Part shown: positions 1 through 9,132 of the stretch, in pieces
How the letters are laid out: each line of letters opens with the position of its first letter
Position numbering within the stretch: position 1 is the stretch's first letter
From: Podospora comata
Taxonomy: Eukaryota; Ascomycota; Sordariomycetes; Sordariales; Podosporaceae
NCBI GenBank assembly: GCA_017354895.1
Contig: CP071494.1
Coordinates: 186,001 to 250,000 of the forward strand
Direction of reading: 5' to 3'
DNA length: 64,000 bases
Translations under genes and position numbers: made by a program
Notes under the pieces: model-generated
Databases searched by the model: none
What the model was told of the DNA's origin: nothing
The model's input: the letters and a program-made list of their open reading frames with translations, nothing else

Positions 1-2
1 CC

Positions 3-110
3 CTGGAAGGTCCCGTCGCTATTGTCAACCAAGGAGATGCCACAGGCCACAACCCTGACGTTGCTCCATTGTGGAGCGTGCGCTGGCCAGGCTGGCCAGG
101 AGGGTTCTGA
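3..110 (+). CDS. possible C-terminal end of an unknown gene (partial)
   Basis: From the window edge one frame stays open for 35 codons and ends in TGA at 108-110. The reading is rich in W, P and G and ends W-P-G-W-P-G-G-F; its codons look like those of the real genes nearby. There is no start, domain or homology to lean on, and 35 open codons can occur by chance. It is listed only because the neighbouring 2 kb has no gene and something must precede it. Confidence 0.22.
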   Translation: MEGPVAIVNQGDATGHNPDVAPLWSVRWPGWPGGF

Positions 111-2285
111 AGCTTAAGCCTGAGACTGTGGCGCCAGTGTGGAAGTGCCTTCTAGGTTCTTGTGGCTTGCCGCCGGTGAAAGGCAAAACCAGGCTTCCGG
201 CTTGGCTTTCTGTGGGGCCTGGGCATGCTTTTGAAGGTGGGGTTCATGGACATGGAGCGACAGGTGGTCAGTGCCCTTCGGCTACCCCACCAATTGGTTT
301 TGCTCAAAAGAAATTCTCGCTGCGTTTTTTTCTCCTCTTCCTTTTCCTTCCCTCAACGCGCCCATTAGACAGTGCTATCATCATGCGCACAACAAGAACC
401 GGCATTCTGTCAGTTCCGAACCGTGCCGCCGTGGATGAATATGCGATTTCGAGGCGCGGAGATGAAGGATTTTCCGCTAACGGTTCCATAAGAACTGGCC
501 GAGTATCTCTCTTACTGCTTGGCCGGTGTCAGAGGAACCGGACATTTTTGGCTCTTGCCAATTCTCACATGCTACAGTACATCTTGAGGTGACAGGATAA
601 CCACGCCCGGAGCCTCCTTCCACGTACACTCTCCATGCAAGGGACCCCTCCGAAATCCCAACAAAAAAAAGAGCTAGGTGAACTTTTGGGCAATCAAAGT
701 GGGTGGCGCCGTGGACAGCTAGACAGCCACACAGCCCTGGATGGCGGAGGACTGATGTCTGGGTCTGATGAATGAATTCCGTCAGGAACTTTGCATGTGA
801 TGGTGGACAGTGGAGCCTTTTCTGCAAGTCTGTGACAAAGCACCTGAGCGCGTTCAGGGCCGAGAGCTGGCTCCAAGATAAAGCCGCTCTACATCTCTTC
901 AGTCCGACACGTGCTTTTCCACCTGGAAACAGGTTCCTTGCCAGGCACTGAGTGCACCTCACTATCTGACCTTCTTCTTCGCACTCAGAACATCTGAAAG
1001 CAGCAAATTTGATGAAGACTGTGCGTAAAGCTTCTGCCGGGCTGCACATGACGTGTGCTCGGTACCGTATGTAAAAGTAAAATACACTCCGTAAACTATC
1101 TGCGTGTCTGCCACCCTGTCTGTGTCGCACAGGCCGTCTTCGAGAGAAGCTCAGAACCAGAACCCCGCCTTACCCACGTTTGGTGGAGCAATGGCAACGT
1201 CTTGGTTGTTTCTTCTTTTTCGTATCTTATTCGGCTGGCTTTTCTCTTTCATTTCTATGTACCTACCTACACTATGTCCCGTGGACTGTGGACGGAGGCA
1301 TGCCACTACTAGGTATAGAGAAGGATACGTCCACACGGGGCGCCTTCTCAGTGCCCGTGACAATTCAATATGGATTTGACGTACGTGCTACATTTGCAGC
1401 TAAAAGTGCATTTTACGAATCAACCGGAATTTGCGAATCAACGAACCTGACCATGGTGGAAGCCATGGCCAGTGCCGATTTTGAAGGCCTGACAAGTAGT
1501 GTGGGTTCAGGCACGATTGTAGGTAGCGCACCCGTGCCCGTTCCTGTGGGAGGGAGCAGCATGTGCAAATCCCCAGGCTCACATGGAGGGAAGGAAGGGT
1601 GCGTTGCCGAAAATCCTGCCCGCTCTCTCGCCTCAACCCTTTTCCAAGGAGCAAAGAAGCCCCTCCCCAATCCGTCCCCCTCCATCCATCCAATCAATCA
1701 CTCACTATTTCACTAAACCACCTTACCTACTGCCCTTTTGCGGCTTCTCTTCCTAGCGGACACCTACCAGTCGCCTGACGCCAATTGCCAAGTGTCTAAC
1801 CCGAACCCCGGTCAGCTAATGCCGGTCTTCTTCGCCCGTGCTTGAATTGCTTGATTATTCATTCATTCATTCATTCATTGATATTATCGGCCCCCCTCCC
1901 CCAACCCTCCCCATCGCTTCACCATTATTGCTTCGTTCTTCAATCTGTTACTCTTCCTCCCCTCCCCCCCTGCCAACGCCTGCTCCCCCATCACGTCCGC
2001 ACGTCTGCTCCCCAACCAGCACCAGCTCTCCAGCTATTAATACCCTGCGCTTGTAGCATCTGACACCGACGATCCAAGCTCCATCTCCAGCGAACAGGTC
2101 CCGAGCAGGCGGAGCGCTGATTCGCGGTCTGGTCTCTCTGAACCATCCAGCAAAACCTCAGCCCTGCGACTCCTCCAAATGACGACGGTCTCTTAGCAGC
2201 GGATCCGCTGAATTATAGCCTCTGCAGTAGGAGCCCCCGGTTGTGCACCCAGGCCCGCGTTGCTGGGAAGGGCACCTCCGGCAAC
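111..2285. other. intergenic region and 5' leader of the Opi1-type gene
   Basis: No frame in this 2.2-kb stretch shows a recognisable protein; the open frames overlap on both strands and are low in complexity. The last 550 bases, from about 1700, are pyrimidine-rich (runs of CCTCCCC and CCTTCC), typical of fungal core promoters and 5' leaders, and most likely serve the gene starting at 2286. A 5'-UTR intron or a non-coding RNA cannot be excluded. Confidence 0.5.
1857..1879. repeat. ATTC microsatellite
   Basis: Five full ATTC units plus a partial sixth, in the presumed 5' leader or promoter of the downstream Opi1-type gene. Confidence 0.85.
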
Positions 2286-4236
2286 ATGGATCACATGCTG
2301 GTGCTGCCTCCTCCGTCGCAGTCCCCGACACCCTCGCAGCTAAAATCACAAAACGCAAGTGCCGCTGCCTCCTATCCGGACTACGAGCGCTGCTCAACGC
2401 CAGCGGCGCTCCACGAACCAACTTTGACGATGCACTCCTCCCACCTAAACAGCCTGCCGCTACCGCCCATCTCCCATCCAGGCGACCCAACCTCGCGATC
2501 CTTCCCCCACCACACTGCCGAGCTGGCCCCGATCCAGCCGCCGCACGAGAAGCCTGCCATTGGGGCCGCGCAAACTCTGCCGTCACTCTCCTCCGTCACT
2601 GGCGCGCAGACTCCTCGCCTGCCCTCGCTGTCTGCCGCCTCAGAGTCTTCGTATTCTCCCCTGTCTACGGCGAGTACATCGACAGCAATCCCCGCGACCA
2701 CAAACAAGACGGTCGCTTCTCCCAGTCTCCCCATCAATCATTGGCCGAGCCTGAATCCCTTCACCACATACTACACACCGAGCCACGTGCAGGGTTCCGA
2801 ATCGTCCATGAACGCGGACGTGACCAGCGGCAAACCAAGTCACCACAGGGCTACCAGCGTCAGCCTCGATGACCCGGGGGTGCGTGCCGCCGCCGAGGCT
2901 CTGGGGCGCCTGCGAACAGGTATGTGCCCGAATCTTGTACTTCAACATGTGCAAGGCAGCGCCAGTGTGTGTAGTGTCTAGAAGCTAATTTGATCTGGTA
3001 CCTGGAGAAGTGGACACCATGCCCCACGACAGCGACGGCCGGCGCAACCGGACTCCCGAGGCGTACCAAGTGGGCACGCCCAACTCCCAGGAGAGCTCCA
3101 GCGAGAGACAGCAGGAGCCCCTGCTGTCATTGATCACTACGTCTTACCCCAGCATCGCCCCTGTTGCGTCGTATCTAGAAAGTGCCACGTCGGTCTGCAA
3201 TACGGCCTATACAAACTCCAAAAACTATTCGCCCGTCCTTAGAAGGAATGCCGAGTACATAGAGGACCGAGTCGTGAAGCCGGTCGCCAAGACTGTAGGG
3301 AGATATGGCGGTCACGGGCTCAGGTGGTGGCTGCAGAAGCCGGGCAGGAAGCAGCGCTCACCGTCCGACTTGGAAGATGGGCGACAGGGAGTGAAGCGAC
3401 GGAAGGGGGACACGGACAGAGAATCAGCCATCGCGGCCCGCGTCATGGCCGATTTTGACATAGGTTCCAAGGATCGACGCACCTCGGTCAGCACGGTCGA
3501 CACGTTGCCTGCCTATGACGACCAGAGGTCGCCGGCCTACACCGAGAGGGCTGACGAGCAGAGGGGGCCGACCTCTCAGGATGAAGAGTCTGGGAGCTAT
3601 AAGCTGTGGGTTACGACGTCCAGCCTCCGCGTCGCCATGCAGGATGAGAGCAAGAAGCGTCTCCGGGTTCTCATCGGGGTGCTGAGCAACACCAACGGGC
3701 GGATCACTGACTTCTTCGAGAGCCTGACCAAGGCGGTGGAGGAGTATGATCGCTCCATCGCGGCAAATCGCGAAGATGTTGGCATGGATGGCCAAGACGA
3801 ACACAGTCACAATGAGCTCTCGACACGCATCATGACCCTCGTTGACGGCATAACCAAGACGAGCGCAGCGACGGTCGACATGGTCAACAAATGCGCTGCG
3901 AGTGCCCTGCCAGATAACGTCAAGGCCTTTGTGGCTCGTCGACTGATAAGCTTGCCCGCGCAGTGGAAGCTCATGGCGTCGCAAGAAGGGCCGGACGCGC
4001 CCAGGGAAGGTGGCGACGAAGCAGCAGCAATCCGTCACAGAGCACACTCGGCATTGGCGCTGGCCAAGGTGTCTCTCCAGATTATGACGCAAATCACCGA
4101 AGTCCTCAACATGACGCTGAACGCTGTTGAGGAATGGTGCGAGAACCAAAACAAAAACGAGAGCTCCCAGCCATCTTCCCCAATGGGTGTTCAGGGGCCG
4201 GTGGGCGTAGATGGCGACGTCAAGATGTCAGATTGA
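2286..4236 (+). CDS. Opi1-type transcriptional regulator of phospholipid synthesis
   Basis: Two exons, 2286-2919 and 3011-4236, give 619 residues. The intron has donor GTATGT and a GCTAAT branch-like site; the acceptor is a GAGAAG tandem, so one extra Glu codon is possible if the first AG is used. The protein starts with a Pro/Ser-rich, probably disordered region. A D-P-G-V-R-A-A-A-E-A-L-G motif near residues 196-207 and a V-K-P-V-A-K-T-V-G segment near 300 are typical of the Opi1 family, as is the helical C-terminal part ending in an acidic tail. In yeast, Opi1 is held at the ER by phosphatidic acid and Scs2 and represses inositol/choline-responsive genes in the nucleus; a matching role here is inferred. 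The start is the first ATG that keeps the conserved exon frame open. Confidence 0.85.
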
Positions 4237-5174
4237 AGAGCACCGAGGGGCAGGGAGCAGGCTTGCTACCCTGTCTGTACCCACAACAAACTAAAAAGAA
4301 TATGGATCAAGCAAAGGCTAGGCCTCCAAAAGCATTTATCCTCATCAAGCACACGTCTCCTACGTACACAATCAACTTTTTTCTCTATGTATCATTCAGC
4401 CAACCCCCCACGCCACAGACTATTCATTCCTTTACCTTAGTCATCTTTATTGGATTTATTAAGCCGTCTTTCGAGGTTTTGATCGGTTGTTCTCTCCGCA
4501 CAGTACAATCGCTTCTTCCCTTCTTGCCTCTTTTCCTTGTCGCAGACTTCTTTTGCCGATTGGTTTTCATATTTCAGGTTTCAATAGACCGACCGAATTT
4601 CTAGGAAGGAAGGCTCTCTTTGATGGCGAGAGACGCTCGGTATGGCTGGAAAACAACCTGAGGTTGACAGTTGATAAAGCACACACGAGGATGGAGAATA
4701 AATCAGAGACCCTGTGATGCCTATATCCAAAATTCCTCTAGGATCGACCGCTCTGTGCCACCTTGGTGCAAAGATGCACTTTGAGAAGGGCACATTTTCG
4801 CCTTTTTGCCTGCACAGAACATTGGCGTGGGTCAATAACCCACGCACATACATAACACACGAAGGCGCATAAAGTGTATATCTCGCGTATTGCGTATCAA
4901 GGAGTATATTTCAAAATCAGAGAGCACCTCCTAGTCTGCAACTATCCCAAACAGAAAATAAACGTCAAAATGAAACATTGAAATACTAGATGAGCAATCA
5001 CCATATTCGGAAGGGGAAAACAGCCAGGAATGAGTAAAGAAGGAGGGAAGAGACAGTGGACAGCAAGCATTTTGAAAGCCACCTTGCAGACACCAGACAT
5101 AATACCCGACAACAATGTCGCAACACCATATTTGATGATGAAAACCCCCAAGACAATGGGGGAAACAGAGAAAA
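4237..5174. other. convergent 3' region
   Basis: About 940 bases between the stop codons of the Opi1-type gene (+) and the proline-rich gene (-). AT content is higher than in the exons, no coding frame is convincing, and the region should hold both 3' UTRs and polyadenylation sites. Confidence 0.6.
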
Positions 5175-6833
5175 TCAAATACAGCTCGCTGGGTCCGGGG
5201 TATAGATATAGTGCGAATATCCGTAAGGATCGCTGACCAGGTTGCTGCTCGAGCTCATGCCGTCCGTCGTCGTGGTGTCCGAGACGTACGACAGAGCATT
5301 GGCGTTTGCCTGGGCATTGATCATGTTGGCAAAATGATTGGCCTGCAAAGCCTCCTGATGATCGGCATAAGAGCTTGTCAGGGTGTGGGAAGCGTCGCCA
5401 TAAGTGTCTGGGTAACCTGCCCCATCGCCTTGTTCTCCCGGGGCTTCACAGCTTTCTCCAGAGTCTGGGGAAACAACGGCTTCCTCACCACCCCCGCTAC
5501 CAAAATCCATCTCGCCCACGTCCTCTCCCGTGCTGGCGGCGATCAGCAGTCTCGTGAGCCCCCCCACGGCAGCCAACGCTGCCATGCCCGTCCCGACAGT
5601 CTTGAGGGTGGAGCTGTTACCTCCCCCAGACCCGGGCGCGTTGATGCCTTTATTCAGTGTGGTAGGGTCGGCGGTTGTGATCTGCTGCCATGAACCAGCT
5701 GAGGGGCCGGTGGGAGCAGGCGGCGGAAGAAATGAGCCTCCTCCACCTGATCCCCCTACCAAAGCAACAGTTGGCGCAGGCTGGGGGTGGTGCAAGTAAT
5801 GTTGCTGGTGCTGCTGGTGTTGTTGAAGGTGATGACCGGGAAGTGAGTAGTGCGGCTGTGGGTGTGAGGGAAGAGACAAGGGCGAAGCTGATATCTGAGG
5901 ATAGTGAAATTTTGCCAGCGGTGGTGGAGGTGAAGAGGGTGTCTGGTTTGAGGCAAAGACGTGCGGAGTTTGGCCCTGTGAGACAGGAGCAAGTGCGGCT
6001 GGGCTCTGGCTCTGGCTCTGATCTTGGCGCGCTGGCGGCACAAAAGGGATAGCAGACTGCTGGTGGGATGCCGTGTTCTGTGCGTGGTGGTGTGAAGAAG
6101 CCCAGTACTGTGGTGTGTGCAGCGGCTGTGGGCTTGTCGTCTGCTGGGGGGCCACAATGCCCGCCTGCCTCTGTCTTCTCTGCTCAGCGGCCCGCACCGC
6201 AGCCACCTGGGCTTTTGTCGCGGCCTCATGAGCACTCGTGGCGGCGCTTTTGAGGGCCCCGCCGAAGCGGCTTGCCGTCTTCTTGCTCCACTTGACCGTT
6301 TCTTTGCTGAATACCGAGCTGGCAAAGTCCCCGAGTTTCTGGCCTGACGAATGGATACCAGGTATGGGAGGGGGTGATTTAGTGCTGGAGACTGACGGAG
6401 TGGGAAGACTGTGTGTGGGTGAGACCAACGGAGCGGGTTGAGGATGGTGGGAAGCGTATGACTGAGGCCATGACGGGTAGGCGGCAGGTGTGTATACAAC
6501 CGGAGTACCAGGGGTCTGGGACGGCGAGGGAAGACCTGCCCCGACGGCGGTAGATGGCGGGCCCGCATGGAAAACTGCTGCTGGATGGGGAGCGTGCAGA
6601 GGTATCAACCCCTCATGGTCCGGTGGCGGCTCCCTCTCGACCGGAATCAGGCCCTGATCGAAATCACCACTAGCTTGAGGCCGTGGAGTCGTTGGCATCG
6701 AGCCCTCAAGCTCGGCACAGAAAGTCGGCGGCGGCGGGATGCTCGACGCAGGCCTCACCGGCTTCCTCCGAAGGGAGGATTGCACACTCAAGTTGGCCAC
6801 GGCAGGTATCAGCCCGTCCATCTCGCTCATCAT
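5175..6833 (-). CDS. proline/glutamine-rich protein of unknown function
   Basis: A single open frame of 552 residues, ending in TGA at 5175-5177. I do not recognise the family. The first 80 residues contain three copies of a G-L-I-P tetrapeptide (residues 7-10, 61-64, 75-78), each after D, Q or E. A Lys/Ala-rich helical stretch lies near 180-220 (K-W-S-K-K-T-A-S-R-F then Ala-rich). It is followed by long Pro/Gln/His/Ser low-complexity sequence, a Gly-rich part and a short hydrophobic Ala/Leu/Gly segment near 400-430. The composition suggests a largely disordered scaffold or regulator. The start is two adjacent ATGs at 6833 and 6830; the upstream frame meets a stop at 6861-6863. The stop of the broken gene on the same strand lies only 144 bases upstream, so the promoter probably sits in that gene's 3' end. 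Confidence 0.7.
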   Translation of the reverse strand: MMSEMDGLIPAVANLSVQSSLRRKPVRPASSIPPPPTFCAELEGSMPTTPRPQASGDFDQGLIPVEREPPPDHEGLIPLHAPHPAAVFHAGPPSTAVGAGLPSPSQTPGTPVVYTPAAYPSWPQSYASHHPQPAPLVSPTHSLPTPSVSSTKSPPPIPGIHSSGQKLGDFASSVFSKETVKWSKKTASRFGGALKSAATSAHEAATKAQVAAVRAAEQRRQRQAGIVAPQQTTSPQPLHTPQYWASSHHHAQNTASHQQSAIPFVPPARQDQSQSQSPAALAPVSQGQTPHVFASNQTPSSPPPPLAKFHYPQISASPLSLPSHPQPHYSLPGHHLQQHQQHQQHYLHHPQPAPTVALVGGSGGGGSFLPPPAPTGPSAGSWQQITTADPTTLNKGINAPGSGGGNSSTLKTVGTGMAALAAVGGLTRLLIAASTGEDVGEMDFGSGGGEEAVVSPDSGESCEAPGEQGDGAGYPDTYGDASHTLTSSYADHQEALQANHFANMINAQANANALSYVSDTTTTDGMSSSSNLVSDPYGYSHYIYTPDPASCI

Positions 6834-7269
6834 GTGCGGCGTGATGGAGTGGAAAGAGAGTCAAGAACGGCAAATACAAAAACCCCAAGGTCGGCTCCCC
6901 GCTGCCAAGAGACGGCTGAAGAACACGTTGATGTGCGGCTGAGGTTGGTATTTGCCTAAGTTGGTTAGGTAGGTACCTAGGGATTTGTAGCGACTGGGGG
7001 GTTTGTAGGATGTGTGGGAGCTGAGTGATCCTTGGCGTTGTAATAGGTCTGCAGGTCCTTTTGTTGCTGTTGATGCCATTTTTGACTTTTGGGAGGAAGT
7101 GCATAGCCTTTAGGAGGTTCTAGCGGGCGAGGATGAAGGAACATATAAGCATCACGGCGCGCTTGTGAAAGCCACCCAGCTTTGGGACCCGGGGGCTTGG
7201 GATCGTTGCGGAAACCGTGCACCCATTTGTCGTGTTGAATGATCCAGTTGAACTCGTTCCAAAGGTATA

Positions 7270-9132
7270 ACGTATATTATAAGCGAGTCGCGCATATAAG
7301 CGAGTCGCGCACTGGCCATTGCGACGCGTTCTCTCTACACTTAACATCATTTTTCTCTACAACCCAACATGCCACCTACTTCAAAGGAAGCCAGGATACT
7401 CTTAGCCCTCGAGGCTCTCCAAAAAGACGAAAAATTAAGCCTCAGAGCCGTAGCTAAGCTCTATAATGTACCACCATTAACCCTCCGCGACCGACGCGCT
7501 GGCCGGCCTGCACGACGCGATACCACGCCCAATTCGAAGAAGCTCACTTAATCAGAAGAGGATACTATTATTTAATACGTTATTAAGCTATATGCGCGAG
7601 CTTTTCTACCAAGATTACGTAGTATGGAAGATATAGTTAATTAATTACTATGCGTACGCGACGCGCTTTTTATTAGTAAGCTTTAGGTATATAACTTTAT
7701 TAAACGCTAACTATAGTTCCGTACGTATTTTACGCGTAGATATAACTATTAAAGGGCTAAGTATAAAGATTTAAAGGTTATTACTAAGTAGTTTACGTTC
7801 GTATAAAATATTAAAGCTAAGTATTGTATTATAGATAATAATATTTATAACTTTAACGAAATTAGGTTAATAATAAGTATTATTTTTGCGGGTATAGTAA
7901 TTACGACTTTAAGCGGCTTTAGTAAAGTAAAACTAACTTAATTTAGTAACTACAAATAGGTAATAGTAATCTAAAAAATTAATACTTTCGGCTAAGCTAT
8001 CCTTTCTTTTATTATTTTAATTACGTAATATTATTTTATTAATTAATATATTAAATATAATTTTTTAACCGACTAACGTATTATAATTACCGAAAATAAT
8101 TAAATTATTAATCTAGTAAACTTAAATTAAATTAAATATTTCGATTTTTATATAGCGTTCTATATAAAGAATAAATACTGGTTATTAATCCTTAATAATT
8201 ATAAAAGTTACTACTTAACTAAATACAAGTATTATTATTAATAAAATAATATTATTACGCTCGATATACCTTTATACTTCTTTTACCTCCTCTAGCTATT
8301 TAATATAAGTTATTTTAGGCTACTAAAATAAACGTATAGTTACTAAATTAAGGACTTAATATATATATATATTAATTATATAAATAAGTTTAAGTTTCTT
8401 TATACTTTTTGCGAAGCTTTTTTTTATTTCTATAATGGAGAAAAATATATAAGATAGCTTAATAGATACTAGCCTTATACTATATAATTTAAAAAAAGTA
8501 TTTTCTAAATTAAATATAAAGCTTTATACGCTAATACCCCCGACTTTACGGCCCGGTACTTTATAACCTTAAGTATTTTAAATACTATAAAATCCTTAAG
8601 AAACTAATTTATAGTTAACGTTTATTAAGATTCGTATTATTAATTCTTAAAATAACTCCTCGACTTCGATATTAATTACTATAGACTAGCTTATTAAGGG
8701 TACGATAGCTATCATACACTAGGTAGCTTTCTTTTAATTAGAGAACGCTTTGCTCCGCAAGGCTAATAAAGCACTAAGTAAGCGCCGGAGAGCTAAAAAA
8801 ACACGTGCACGGCTCGGAGGATCACTTACTGTGCAAGATATACAGGATCTACTAGACCAGCAGGCTGTGGGTGGAGAGGTAGCGTAAGGAAAGGAGCAGG
8901 ATAGCGGTAGTGCAGGGGGGGCTCGTACGAAGATTCGGTGCTGTAGTGTGTGCGGCAAGCCTGGCCATAATGCACGTACGTGCTAGGAGGCTGCAGAATC
9001 GTCTGATTCATCTATTTCCGATGAAATTATCGTGGTTTCCTAGTATTGTGGTTGTGTAATTGAGGGTAGTTATTGTAGGGTAACGGAGAGTGCGCGACTC
9101 GCTTATATGCGCGACTCGCTTATAATGTACGT
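7270..9132 (+). mobile_element. Fot1/pogo-like DNA transposon, copy A (complete, RIP-damaged)
   Basis: A 1863-bp element with 44-bp terminal inverted repeats (7270-7313 and 9089-9132) differing at one base. Both ends start ACGTA and are flanked by TA (7268-7269 and 9133-9134), the target duplication of Tc1/mariner-pogo elements. Each inverted repeat contains a 17-bp unit (TATAAGCGAGTCGCGCA) twice in tandem. The transposase start and tail survive, while the middle (about 7560-8725) is AT-rich and full of stops, as expected from RIP. It sits inside the broken minus-strand gene and must be younger than that gene. Confidence 0.92.
7369..8986 (+). pseudogene. Fot1/pogo-like transposase remnant (copy A)
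   Basis: The first 60 codons are open (7369-7551) and give the N-terminal helix-turn-helix region of fungal pogo-class transposases: M-P-P-T-S-K-E-A-R-I, then A-K-L-Y-N-V-P and R-D-R-R-A-G-R-P. The frame then stops and the DDE catalytic region is lost in AT-rich decay. Near the 3' end the plus strand again reads a zinc knuckle, C-x2-C-x4-H-x4-C (C-S-V-C-G-K-P-G-H-N-A-R-T-C), ending in TAG at 8984-8986. A C-terminal zinc knuckle is common in this transposase group. The element is not autonomous. Confidence 0.85.

Noticed and set aside
477-1130. Open frame of 217 codons on the minus strand in the upstream intergenic region
   Set aside because: No domain, odd Cys-rich composition, overlaps open frames in other phases, and no conserved-looking start; reads as chance.
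1180-1716. Open frame of 178 codons on the plus strand
   Set aside because: Ends in low-complexity Pro/Ser/His from the pyrimidine-rich leader and has no recognisable motif.
6861-7079. Possible extra 5' exon of the proline-rich gene starting M-A-S-T-A-T-K
   Set aside because: It overlaps the better-supported 3' end of the broken gene in another frame, and the ATG pair at 6833 is a sufficient start.
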